Part shown: positions 1 to 10,404 of the stretch, piece by piece
How positions within the stretch are numbered: position 1 is the first letter of the stretch
Layout: every line of letters begins with the position of its first letter
Assembly: GCA_900450455.1 (NCBI GenBank)
Contig: UGGN01000001.1
Span: forward strand, 1,054,001-1,118,000
Reading direction: 5' to 3'
From: [Eubacterium] infirmum
GTDB taxonomy: Bacteria; Bacillota; Clostridia; Peptostreptococcales; Anaerovoracaceae
DNA: 64,000 bases
Notes under the pieces: generated by a model
What the model was told of the DNA's origin: nothing
The model's input: the letters and a program-made list of their open reading frames with translations, nothing else
The model's database searches: none
Translations under genes and position numbers: made by a program

Positions 1-803
1 ACAGCAACGTCAAGTACATCTGTAAATCCAAGCTCCTTAAGGGCAACCTTTAGCTGTTCCATTGTGATGCCGTTTCCGAATTGACCGGCAACAGCGGGTG
101 CAACTGCGGCATATACCGGAGCATCGCTCTTAATTGCAGTTATAGTTTGGAATAACTGTCCCTTATCTACGATAGCACCAAATGGGCAATGTGTTAGACA
201 CATTCCGCATCCTACGCACTTATCTTCGTCTATGTCTGCACGACCGTATTCATCAGAGCTGATAGCGTCCATTCCGCATACGGCTGCGCACGGTCTTTCC
301 ATTTTGATGATAGCATTATACGGACATGCAGTCACACATCTTCCACACTTAATGCACTTTTCCTGATCTATAAATGATTTACCGTTGACGATATCAACAG
401 CATCCTTAGGACAGACTTCAGTACATGGGTGAGCAATACATCCCTGACACATGTCAGTAACTTTGATTAGCTTTTCCGGGCACTGATGACATGCAAACTT
501 GATTATATTGATCAGTGGGGCCTTATAGTAGTTTTCACCCTTTACTATTTCGTCAATACCTGTTGTGATTGATATGTGCTCTCTTGCCGGCTGGATGTCC
601 AGTCCAAGAGCTGCACGAATTCTTTCTCCGAGAATAGCTCTCTCAAGGAATACGCTCTCTCTGATTGATGCGATTTCACCGGGAAGAATCTCAAATGGAA
701 TCTCTACGATTTCGCTGAGATCACGATCTTCATATGCAAGATTTGCTACTGCAGAGAAAACCTGTCGGCGCAAATTATTAACTCTTGTGTATATGTCACG
801 CAT
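1..803 (-). CDS. [FeFe] hydrogenase, group B-type, N-terminal part (runs off the window)
   Basis: The visible 267 residues start at an ATG with GGAGG nine bases upstream and continue past base 1. Reading from residue 1, an approximately 100-residue N-terminal region (MRDIYTRVNNLRRQVFSAVA) precedes a cysteine-rich section: C-x2-C at 105/108, a C-x2-C-x4-C-x3-C group at 119-131, then two ferredoxin-type 4Fe-4S motifs (KCIKCGRCVTACP and KCVGCGMCLTHCP). The last visible part, VYAAVAPAVAGQFG, is the start of the hydrogenase large domain. This arrangement matches the monomeric group B [FeFe] hydrogenases of Clostridia, which couple ferredoxin redox state to H2. The H-cluster cysteines lie outside the window, so catalytic activity is inferred from family resemblance. 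It follows the ATP synthase operon in the same direction but is 155 bases away with its own ribosome site. Confidence 0.82.
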   Translation of the reverse strand, partial: MRDIYTRVNNLRRQVFSAVANLAYEDRDLSEIVEIPFEILPGEIASIRESVFLERAILGERIRAALGLDIQPAREHISITTGIDEIVKGENYYKAPLINIIKFACHQCPEKLIKVTDMCQGCIAHPCTEVCPKDAVDIVNGKSFIDQEKCIKCGRCVTACPYNAIIKMERPCAAVCGMDAISSDEYGRADIDEDKCVGCGMCLTHCPFGAIVDKGQLFQTITAIKSDAPVYAAVAPAVAGQFGNGITMEQLKVALKELGFTDVLDVA

Positions 804-958
804 GTTTTGAAACCTCCGTTGTATAATGAATACAAATTTATTTGCAGATTAAATTTAAACCCTACATATCATACTATATTTTTATGTGTATTGGAACCCC
901 ATTTTGAATAATTATGATAGGAATTTAACAATCACAAAATTGGATTGTATAACAATGC

Positions 959-3637
<2,679 letters not shown>

Positions 3638-3645
<8 letters not shown>

Positions 3646-5152
3646 TATACTTACCTTCTTTCTTACATTCTGCTATGCCCTGTATCAAAAGTTTTTCGAT
3701 ATCAGCTGATATATCTCCTGTAACAAAAATTTCTTGAATTATCTCAGGATATTTCATTTCCATGAACTCATATAGAGTCTCTTCAAATGAGGAGATATTC
3801 TCAAGTTCTATATCATTTAGATATCCGTTTATCGCAGCATAGATTATCATTATCTGATTTTCAACAGAGATAGGGGAGTACTGTTTTTGCTTTAGTATCT
3901 CCATGAGTCTTTTACCGCTTTCAAGACGCTGAGTGGTATCTGAATCAATATCTGAGCCGAACTGGGCAAAGCTTTGAAGTTCACGGAACTGAGCCAAGAT
4001 GAGCTTCATTGTACCTGAAACCTTCTTCATTGCCTTAATCTGAGCGTTTCCACCGACACGAGATACGGAAATACCTGCGTTTACTGCCGGAATTTGACCG
4101 GAGAAGAAAAGGTTGCTCTCTAGGAATATCTGTCCATCTGTGATGGATATTACATTCGTTGGAATGTATGCCGATACGTCACCGGACTGAGTTTCAATTA
4201 TTGGAAGTGCAGTGATGGAGCCTCCTCCAAGTTCGTCTGACAGCTTTGCTGCACGCTCCAAAAGTCTGCTGTGCAGATAGAACACGTCTCCGGGATAAGC
4301 TTCACGTCCCGGTGGTCTGCGGAGCAATAGAGACATGGCTCTGTATGCCACAGCGTGCTTTGATAGATCGTCATAGACTATCAAAACATCCTTGCCCTTA
4401 TGCATGAAGTACTCTGCGATTGCACAACCCGAATACGGCGCGATGTACTGTATAGGTGCGGCTTCACTTGCGGTAGCAGATATTATGATTGTATGTGACA
4501 TTGAGTCATGGTTTTCGAGAGTCTTTGCGATTTGTGCAACAGTTGACTTTCTTTGGCCTATGGCAACATATATACATATTACGTTCTGTTTTTTTTGATT
4601 GATTATAGCATCTATGGCGATTGCAGTCTTACCTGTTTGTCTATCACCTATAATTAGTTCTCTTTGTCCTTTGCCGATTGGAATCATGGCATCTATGGCT
4701 TTGATTCCGGTTTGGAGAGGTTGGTATACCGAGCGTCTGTCGAGTACTCCGGGAGCCTTGCTTTCTAGGGGTCTGGCTTCGTTACAATTTATCTTTCCGT
4801 GATCATCAATGGCGTTTCCAAGCGGGTCGATAACCCTTCCCAACAGATCTTCGCCAACAGGAACTTCCATGGCTCTACCTGTAGGTCTGACTATATCTCC
4901 CTGCCGGATTCCACGGTCTGATCCGATGATTACAGAACCGACCATGTCGTCGTCGAGGTTCATAGCCATGCCGTAGCTGCCGTTAGGAAATTCTAAAAGT
5001 TCACCGGCAAAGCAGGACTTGAGACCGTCTATATGTGCAACGCCATCGCCAACCTCAATAACCTGACCGAAATCGGTTATCTCAAGTTCCGAGGTAAAAC
5101 TATCTATCTTGTCCTTTATATTACTTAGAATTTCATCAGTGTTAATTCTCAT
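3638..5152 (-). CDS. atpA: F1Fo ATP synthase alpha subunit
   Basis: The regulatory nucleotide-binding subunit of F1, 504 residues. Motifs are the N-terminal barrel ([16 protein letters not shown]), the P-loop GDRQTGKT near residue 170, and the typical [23 protein letters not shown] and [27 protein letters not shown] segments. I chose the ATG at 5152 because GGAG lies six bases before it and [16 protein letters not shown] lines up with the family N terminus. A TTG at 5164 and another ATG at 5158 are in frame but less well placed. It lies 12 bases after atpH and overlaps atpG by 8. Confidence 0.97.
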
Positions 5153-5164
5153 GAGCATCTCCAA

Positions 5165-5626
5165 TTACTTAGAATTTGTATTATAAGACAGGTGCAGGCG
5201 CATATCCTCCATACGCTTGCGTATCGAAGCATCTATCAGCTTATCGTCTATGGAGATAATGAAGCCGCCGATGATTTTCTCGTCTATACGATTTGTCAAA
5301 ACACAGTCCTTTTTAATAAGGGCAGAGGTCTGCACCTCCATCCTCTGAATTGTTTCACGGTCAAGAGGTATAGCCGAGTAAACTATACCTTTGATTTTAT
5401 TTTCTTCTCTTTTATCAAATAGGCTGAGCCCCTCGCTGAGGGCTTCGATAAAGGCATACATCTCCTCCTGCTCATGCAGGGTGCGCTTTTCTAAAGCGTA
5501 GGTGTGTAGGTCACGATACTCACCATTTGTATGTTTGATGAGATTGCGTAAATCTCTGAGACTATCTGTGGCTCTATCGAGCTGTTCGCAGAGAGCCTCT
5601 AAATCCTTGCTATTTTTTTGTTTCAC
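5165..5626 (-). CDS. atpH: F1Fo ATP synthase delta subunit (stator), short form
   Basis: Delta joins the peripheral stalk to the top of F1. The sequence is weakly conserved, as is usual, but the C terminus (EKIIGGFIISIDDKLIDASIRKRMEDMR) carries the family's G-x-x-I-x-I-D-D-K-L-I-D-x-S signature. The protein has 153 residues against about 175-180 in most bacteria; the shortening is in the N-terminal helical bundle. The start is GTG with AGAGG seven bases upstream, inside the last 17 bases of atpF. Position between atpF and atpA supports the call. Confidence 0.9.
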   Translation of the reverse strand: MKQKNSKDLEALCEQLDRATDSLRDLRNLIKHTNGEYRDLHTYALEKRTLHEQEEMYAFIEALSEGLSLFDKREENKIKGIVYSAIPLDRETIQRMEVQTSALIKKDCVLTNRIDEKIIGGFIISIDDKLIDASIRKRMEDMRLHLSYNTNSK

Positions 5627-6131
5627 GGTTTGCCTCTGATTTACTAATTATTTCGTCTATAACTGAAGCCTGAGCATCCTCGTCGAGTTCACTTTCCAAA
5701 ATCTTCTCAGCAAGCTGGACTGCGAGATCACCGACCTCGTTGTGGATTTCCTTTCTTGCCGCTATTTTTTCTCTCTCAATCTGAAGTCTTGATTTCTCAC
5801 GAATATCAGCTGCTTCCTTGCGGGCTTCATCTAATACTGAATTTGCTTGAAGTTTTGCATTTTCCATTGCATCAGCAATGATTACACGCTTCTCTTTTTC
5901 TGCACCTGCGAGTATTTCGTTGTATTCATCAAGTTTTTCGCGGGCTTGATTTTCGGCTTCCTCCGCCTTTTGGAATTGCTCCTCGACCTTTGCCTTGCGT
6001 TCATCCATGAACTTCTTTACCTTTTCGAAGAAAAAATGCTTTAATATCAAAATAAGTACTAAAACGGTAATAATCGAAAAGATAAGATTCCAGTTTATAG
6101 TAAGCAGGTCTTGGTGTTTATTAATATCCAA
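5610..6131 (-). CDS. atpF: F1Fo ATP synthase b subunit (peripheral stalk)
   Basis: The 173-residue b subunit has one membrane segment near residues 15-33 (NLIFSIITVLVLILILKHFFF). This is followed by a long charged helix rich in Ala, Glu and Lys (about 35-150) that forms the stalk dimer reaching to delta. The start is TTG, with a strong AAGGAGG eight bases upstream and no better ATG. It follows atpE after 27 bases and overlaps atpH by 17. Confidence 0.96.
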   Translation of the reverse strand: MDINKHQDLLTINWNLIFSIITVLVLILILKHFFFEKVKKFMDERKAKVEEQFQKAEEAENQAREKLDEYNEILAGAEKEKRVIIADAMENAKLQANSVLDEARKEAADIREKSRLQIEREKIAARKEIHNEVGDLAVQLAEKILESELDEDAQASVIDEIISKSEANRETKK

Positions 6132-6158
6132 AGTATGTGCCTCCTTCAGGAATTTAAG

Positions 6159-6374
6159 TTACAATTTGTTGCTTAGGATTATAGCAATTACAAATGTCAA
6201 AATACCTATGGTCTCCATGAGCGCCATACCTACAATCATAGCGGTCTGAATCTTGCTTGTAGCTTCAGGTTGTCTTGAAATACCTTCCAGTCCTTTGCTT
6301 AATCCGATACCCTGACCTAGGCCTATGCCAAGTGCTGCAAGTCCCATTGCTAAACCGATTCCGATAAATTCCAT
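6159..6374 (-). CDS. atpE: F1Fo ATP synthase c subunit (rotor ring)
   Basis: The 71-residue hairpin protein forms the ion-carrying rotor ring. Two membrane helices flank the polar loop RQPEA at 34-38. The essential carboxylate is Glu54. Gln21 in GLGQGIG and Thr55 next to Glu54 correspond to two of the residues that coordinate Na+ in the Ilyobacter/Propionigenium c-rings (Gln32 and Ser66). The positions matching Thr67 and Tyr70 are Ile56 and Leu59, so the Na+ site is only partly conserved. Na+ coupling is therefore possible but not proven by sequence. The start is ATG with AGGAGG-like bases upstream. Confidence 0.96.
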   Translation of the reverse strand: MEFIGIGLAMGLAALGIGLGQGIGLSKGLEGISRQPEATSKIQTAMIVGMALMETIGILTFVIAIILSNKL

Positions 6375-6385
6375 TGATTTTCCTC

Positions 6386-7132
6386 CTAAAGTTCTTCTCT
6401 ATTCTCATCATTGCTTACTGTAGCTGTAATTTTCATAGCTGCGGCAAGATTAATAACGGTCAAAATTGTAAATATAAAGGTTTGAATTGCCGGCTCTGCT
6501 ATATCAAAAATTGCATTCAGAGGCAGCACTGTAATCGCCCGTAAAAATGGCACGTCGGTAAAAAAATTGCTGAGCTTTGTCATTAGGTGCATCCATAATT
6601 CAACTATGATGTAGCCTCCTAAGATATTACCAAATATACGAAGTCCCAGCGAAATAGGAAGTGAAATTTCTTCTAAGATTTTGAGTGGCAGCATAAAGAT
6701 GTATGGTTCACACATGTGCTTCAGTCTGCCTCTAAAGCCATGAACCTTTGTAGAGTTAAAAATAATCATAGCCATTGTCATAATGGAAAGTGCAAAGGCC
6801 ACGTTTAGGTCTGCTGTTATCGGTCTGACGCCGAAAACACCCAGCGAACTGGCACAAAATACGAAGGCAAGGAGAGTGCCTATATACGGGGCAAATTTAG
6901 AATTACCCTTTCCCATATGTTTTTCTGTGAACTTATAAACCCATTCGACTATGAATTCCGCGAATACCTGTTTGCCACGCGGGACATTCTCAAGTCTACT
7001 ACCGAGCCAAATTCCCAATATGGCAAGAAAGACGGCTATCAAAATTCCGAATAGGGTACTTTCGGTAATGAAAAGTTTACCGTTGCCGAAACTGAATATT
7101 ATCCTAGCACCTAATTCATTTATGTTTAACAA
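6386..7132 (-). CDS. atpB: F1Fo ATP synthase a subunit (ion channel half-paths)
   Basis: The 248-residue polytopic Fo subunit provides the ion half-channels beside the c-ring. The essential arginine is Arg165 in SLGLRIFGNILGG, and the other membrane helices give the normal pattern of five to six segments. The start is TTG with AAAGGAGG eight bases upstream; it lies inside the last 17 bases of atpI. atpE follows after 11 bases. Confidence 0.96.
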   Translation of the reverse strand: MLNINELGARIIFSFGNGKLFITESTLFGILIAVFLAILGIWLGSRLENVPRGKQVFAEFIVEWVYKFTEKHMGKGNSKFAPYIGTLLAFVFCASSLGVFGVRPITADLNVAFALSIMTMAMIIFNSTKVHGFRGRLKHMCEPYIFMLPLKILEEISLPISLGLRIFGNILGGYIIVELWMHLMTKLSNFFTDVPFLRAITVLPLNAIFDIAEPAIQTFIFTILTVINLAAAMKITATVSNDENREEL

Positions 7133-7490
7133 AACAAAGGCCTCCTTTTAACCCAAATTCAACGAAGATAACTAAACTGAATCCTGTTATAGATGCAGCA
7201 AAGAGGAGCACGGACTGAAAGCCTATCTGCATACAGACCCAGGCCCCTAATATGTAGATGAGCAACCTAAATATCAAAACTTGTACCGCAAGAAGACGAT
7301 TGATACTAAACAACCATCTAACGGTCAAAATCAGAAGAAACCAGTTTATGAGTGCTATCAGATATCCGAAAAATACACCGCCAATCGCCTGAAGTGGTTT
7401 TGACGAAATTATCAGACACGTCATTGTACAGATAGCACAATATAGGCTGAACGGCATTAAAACACCTAAAGCATTACGATTAATATTCAT
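7116..7490 (-). CDS. atpI: ATP synthase subunit I family protein
   Basis: This 124-residue membrane protein has about four hydrophobic segments (residues 10-28, 35-58, 66-90, 95-112). It is the first gene of the ATP synthase operon, where the poorly conserved AtpI family usually sits; AtpI helps c-ring assembly or ion supply in some bacteria. The evidence is position, size and topology rather than strong motifs. Its ATG start is at 7490 and its end overlaps atpB by 17 bases. Confidence 0.75.
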   Translation of the reverse strand: MNINRNALGVLMPFSLYCAICTMTCLIISSKPLQAIGGVFFGYLIALINWFLLILTVRWLFSINRLLAVQVLIFRLLIYILGAWVCMQIGFQSVLLFAASITGFSLVIFVEFGLKGGLCFVKHK

Positions 7491-7790
7491 GTTTGATTAA
7501 TGCATCCTAATATTGAATATAGGACTCCTGAATTACTTCGATAAAAAAGTTAACTACAGAAACAACGGAATTAAATTTGTTTTTTGCGCTAAAATGATGC
7601 GCACGTTTAGAATAAAACAAGTATTAAACTCTATACAATTTTAACATAGTGAAAAAGAGGTGTAAAGAAAAAAATAATCTGAAAAGCTTGTATACATTAT
7701 GAATAATTGCTTCATGGAAAACAATTTAAATTTGTGTTAGACTATGGATGTATTTGATAGATAAGAACTTATTCAAAGAAAAGGTTTTAG
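7491..7790. other. Divergent intergenic region upstream of the atp operon
   Basis: About 300 AT-rich bases separate the atp operon (minus) from an unknown membrane-protein gene (plus). It must hold promoters in both directions, but I could not find a -35/-10 pair close to consensus on either strand. I see no coding sequence, RNA gene or strong hairpin here. Confidence 0.5.
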
Positions 7791-8813
7791 ATGGAAAGAT
7801 TAGTTTTTATTGGGTTGCTGGTTTTCTTAGCACTATTATTCATAGGCATAGCTCTTGGCTTGCGCTCATATTTGAAGAGAAACGATGTGAATGGTGTACC
7901 TATGTACGATGCGCCTGCGAATGAGCAAACCAGAACCGGCAAGCTGAGTTTGAAAGAGAACATCTTTTATATCTCGATGATCCTAATCAGTCTTGTGGTT
8001 GCTTTATTTATAATGAGCAAGTTTAGACACGGTGCAGCTCCAATTGCTTCTGCGATTGCAACGCCATCGATTATGGCCTACTTCAATGCGCGTAAGAGAA
8101 CGGGAAAATCATGGATATACATTGTTGCAGTACTTATGGTATTTGTATTTTTGATGTTTGCATACATATTGATAGGTTTACCTGACAAGGCGCCAGCTTT
8201 GATGATTAATAATACGGAGATAAAGTTATCTGAGACGAAGGTGTCGGATTTGATGGATAAGGGGTATGATATATATGTATCAAATGGTAAACAGGACTAC
8301 CCCGAGTATGATGAGCTTTTGACATCGGGAAGCTATTATAAATATCAGGGTTCCGGTGTAACAGTGCCAAACGGTTTTAAGTCATATGACTCTGCAGTCA
8401 CACGATCGACTTATCTTCTTGTAAAGAAGAATGTAGTGGTTGGCTGCATAGGTGTTTACGGGCATAAAAAGAGGTATGAGGAACTGAAGGACTGTGTAGT
8501 TACGCAGGTTTGCTTCGATTCTGAATGCACAGCTGCTGCTAAAAAATATGGAATTTCATATAATATAGATGGTATAGATTTGCTAGAGAAGCTTGATGAA
8601 AATAAGTTTAAGGAAGTATTTGGTAAAAAAATATGGCTGACTCCAAGCAATCCGAGAGGTGAATATTTGGGACATTACGGTGTGCAGTGGGGAGCAGGTA
8701 ACAATGAATTCTTTTGGAATCAATACTTTATGAACTTGGACATTGATTCGAATAATAATATAGTTAATTTTAGTTTTAAAGCTCATATTGCAGGTGAACG
8801 AGAGAAGAATTAG
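7791..8813 (+). CDS. Unknown membrane protein with C-terminal soluble domain
   Basis: I do not recognise this 340-residue protein. Hydrophobic segments lie near residues 3-24, 58-76, 82-98 (weak) and 108-130. They are followed by a soluble region of about 210 residues (131-340) containing NNTEIKLSETKVSDLMDKGYDIYV and ending in a sequence rich in aromatic residues and Asn. The first segment alone could act as a signal anchor. The ATG start has AAAAGG seven bases before it. It is followed after 18 bases by another small membrane protein, and the two probably form one transcript that ends at the hairpin at 9164-9190. The function cannot be inferred. Confidence 0.75.
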   Translation: MERLVFIGLLVFLALLFIGIALGLRSYLKRNDVNGVPMYDAPANEQTRTGKLSLKENIFYISMILISLVVALFIMSKFRHGAAPIASAIATPSIMAYFNARKRTGKSWIYIVAVLMVFVFLMFAYILIGLPDKAPALMINNTEIKLSETKVSDLMDKGYDIYVSNGKQDYPEYDELLTSGSYYKYQGSGVTVPNGFKSYDSAVTRSTYLLVKKNVVVGCIGVYGHKKRYEELKDCVVTQVCFDSECTAAAKKYGISYNIDGIDLLEKLDENKFKEVFGKKIWLTPSNPRGEYLGHYGVQWGAGNNEFFWNQYFMNLDIDSNNNIVNFSFKAHIAGEREKN

Positions 8814-8831
8814 CAAGGATAATTAGATAAA

Positions 8832-9158
8832 ATGAAAAAGAAAAAAGTACTGAGCAAGACAAAGTATGCTATTTATCTTCTGATGGTCCACCTTATATGC
8901 ATACTTTTCACTATAAGCAAAATAATGATACCTTCATGGGGACACTGGTTAGAGACGACACGCTTTCTTTGGACAAGCTTTCCTACCTACATATGCGTGT
9001 TAATAGCCGTTTTCCCAATGATATGCTTTTGGCCATATATGATCAGCCCTGATTTTAAGCCGGGTACATCAAAGACAATACTTGCGACTTTTGGCCTAAT
9101 AGTAGGTAACGTGACTCTGATTTTGATATATACGACTATTTTGCACAAGGTATTATAG
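8832..9158 (+). CDS. Unknown small membrane protein, three transmembrane segments
   Basis: A 108-residue protein with a basic N terminus (MKKKKVLSKTK) and three hydrophobic segments at about 12-34, 51-70 and 82-104. No family is recognised. The ribosome site is weak (AAGGA about 12 bases before the ATG), which suggests coupling to the preceding gene. Together with that gene it may be an uncharacterised two-protein membrane unit. Confidence 0.68.
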   Translation: MKKKKVLSKTKYAIYLLMVHLICILFTISKIMIPSWGHWLETTRFLWTSFPTYICVLIAVFPMICFWPYMISPDFKPGTSKTILATFGLIVGNVTLILIYTTILHKVL

Positions 9159-9163
9159 GTATA

Positions 9164-9190
9164 AAAAAATCCCTGTTATAGGGATTTTTT
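9164..9190. terminator. Bidirectional intrinsic terminator
   Basis: AAAAAATCCC and GGGATTTTTT form a 10-bp stem around a 7-base loop. A- and T-runs on the two sides let it work for both converging units. The minus-strand gene thrH ends inside it. Confidence 0.85.
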
Positions 9191-9775
9191 AATTGCTACA
9201 AGCAGCTCATCATATTCTTCAAATGCCGGAACATCTGGATAATCCTTCTTGATTGATTCTGTACTTCTAAATAGGAAGCCATGCTGACTCTGTTTAATCA
9301 TTCCCAGGTCGTTAAAGCTGTCACCGGATGCGATGGTCTCGCAACCTGCAAGCTGGAATGCTTTGACAGTGTTTAGCTTGGAGTCTTCCAGTCTCATCTT
9401 GATTCCTGTAATCTTACCGTCATCTGCGACATCCAAATCGTTGCAAAACAGGGTGGGGTATCCGAGTTTCTTCATCAGAGGCTTTGCGAATTCACTGAAT
9501 GTATCACTGATGATTACAACCTGTGTAAGCTCTCTGAGCTCGTTTAGGAACTCGATAGCACCCGGAAGCGGATCAATCTTCTCGATAGTATTCTGAATCT
9601 GCTCCAGTCCAAGGTTGTTTTCTGCCAAAATATCTAATCTATATTGCATGAGCTTGTCATAATCCGGCTCATCTCTCGTCGTCTTCTTAAGTTCCTCTAG
9701 CCCCGTCTCCTCAGCAAAAGCAATCCAAATCTCAGGAACGAGAACGCCTTCTAAATCTAAACAAACTAACTTCAT
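9176..9775 (-). CDS. thrH: ThrH-type HAD phosphatase (phosphoserine phosphatase / homoserine phosphotransferase)
   Basis: The 199-residue protein begins CLDLEGVLVPEIWIAFAEETG, nearly identical in pattern to Pseudomonas ThrH. HAD motifs are D7-L-E9 (nucleophile and acid), SDT near residue 90 and GDSFND near 147. Known ThrH dephosphorylates phosphoserine and can pass the phosphate to homoserine, linking serine and threonine synthesis. I chose the ATG at 9775 because AAGGAG lies nine bases upstream and the HAD motif then falls at the normal place; a longer frame upstream has a hydrophobic extension without a ribosome site. No serine or threonine pathway genes are adjacent. Confidence 0.9.
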   Translation of the reverse strand: MKLVCLDLEGVLVPEIWIAFAEETGLEELKKTTRDEPDYDKLMQYRLDILAENNLGLEQIQNTIEKIDPLPGAIEFLNELRELTQVVIISDTFSEFAKPLMKKLGYPTLFCNDLDVADDGKITGIKMRLEDSKLNTVKAFQLAGCETIASGDSFNDLGMIKQSQHGFLFRSTESIKKDYPDVPAFEEYDELLVAIKKSL

Positions 9776-9860
9776 AACTAAATTCTCCTTAGTAAATAAC
9801 AAAAATATTGTAGGAATTATAGCATAATATAAATATTTATACAAGTGGACGAGGATAGTT

Positions 9861-9891
9861 AAATAAAAAACCTCGGAATTGAATTCCGAGG
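9861..9891 (-). terminator. Intrinsic terminator of tRNA-Lys
   Basis: CCTCGGAATT-GAATTCCGAGG forms a near-perfect stem directly downstream of the tRNA. On the minus strand it is followed by TTTTTTATTT. Confidence 0.85.
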
Positions 9892-9894
9892 TTT

Positions 9895-9970
9895 TGGTGC
9901 GTCATCAGGGGTTCGAACCCTGGACACCCTGATTAAGAGTCAGGTGCTCTGCCAGCTGAGCTAATGACAC
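9895..9970 (-). tRNA. tRNA-Lys (anticodon CTT)
   Basis: The minus strand folds into a full cloverleaf. The acceptor GTGTCAT pairs with ATGACGC (one G-T pair). The D arm is GCTC/GAGC, the anticodon stem CCTGA/TCAGG has loop CTCTTAA (anticodon CTT, reading AAG), and the T arm CAGGG/CCCTG has loop TTCGAAC. Discriminator A and an encoded CCA end complete the 76 bases. It stands alone with its own terminator. Confidence 0.97.
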
Positions 9971-10154
9971 ATATTCGCTTATCTAACGCAAGGAATATAT
10001 TATCACAAGGGAATGGTGTTGTCAACGACATTGAGCAAAGTTTTTAACAAAGTTTTTGCAAATGTGGAAACTTTGTTTCTGCCTGAAGTCAACTCGAACT
10101 TTGCTCTATTAGATAGCTTGCTGTGAGAATTGCTTATTGCAACAATAGAAGGAG

Positions 10155-10206
10155 AAAAAAACAACTAATCTACATAAATTAAATAAATGATTTATATGTA
10201 GATTAG
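10155..10206 (-). terminator. Probable terminator downstream of the alanine symporter gene
   Basis: CTAATCTACATA (10165-10176) and TATGTAGATTAG (10195-10206) form a perfect 12-bp stem. On the minus strand it is followed by TTGTTTTTTT. It lies about 200 bases after the symporter stop. The rest of the non-coding stretch 9971-10404 holds AT-rich imperfect repeats of AAAGTTTTT and the relic listed separately. Confidence 0.7.
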
Positions 10207-10244
10207 CCGTTTTCTATTAGCTGTTCATTGTAATGCTTACTGTA

Positions 10245-10396
10245 TTATGTTATATCGTTCAGTTTATATACGATGCTCCGTTTCTGAAAATTTTCTTCTA
10301 ATTCTCTGTCCGGAGACTCGTAGCCCAACGGCCTGTCATACTTTGTCTTTTGATAATTGAGATATGAAAGTGTGACTGCAATCAGGCAATGACTTT
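10245..10396 (-). pseudogene. Possible C-terminal relic of a DDE transposase
   Basis: An open stretch of about 50 codons without a start runs between two stops just after the symporter gene. It reads KTKYDRPLGYESPDRELEE in its middle. The pattern aromatic-x-RPLGY-x-SP resembles the segment near the C terminus of IS3-like and related DDE transposases ((N)-x-RPH-x-x-LGY-x-x-P). No terminal repeats or other transposase parts are seen. Chance resemblance is possible, so confidence is low. Confidence 0.27.
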
Positions 10397-10404
10397 TTTA
10401 TACC

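Noticed and set aside
929..949. Terminator of the atp operon (ACAATC...GATTGT hairpin)
   Set aside because: The stem is only 6 bp and AT-rich with no T-run, so I did not list it. The operon's end may lie further on or include the hydrogenase gene.
9776..9844. N-terminal hydrophobic extension of ThrH
   Set aside because: The extension has no ribosome site; the internal ATG at 9775 has AAGGAG and gives the family N terminus.
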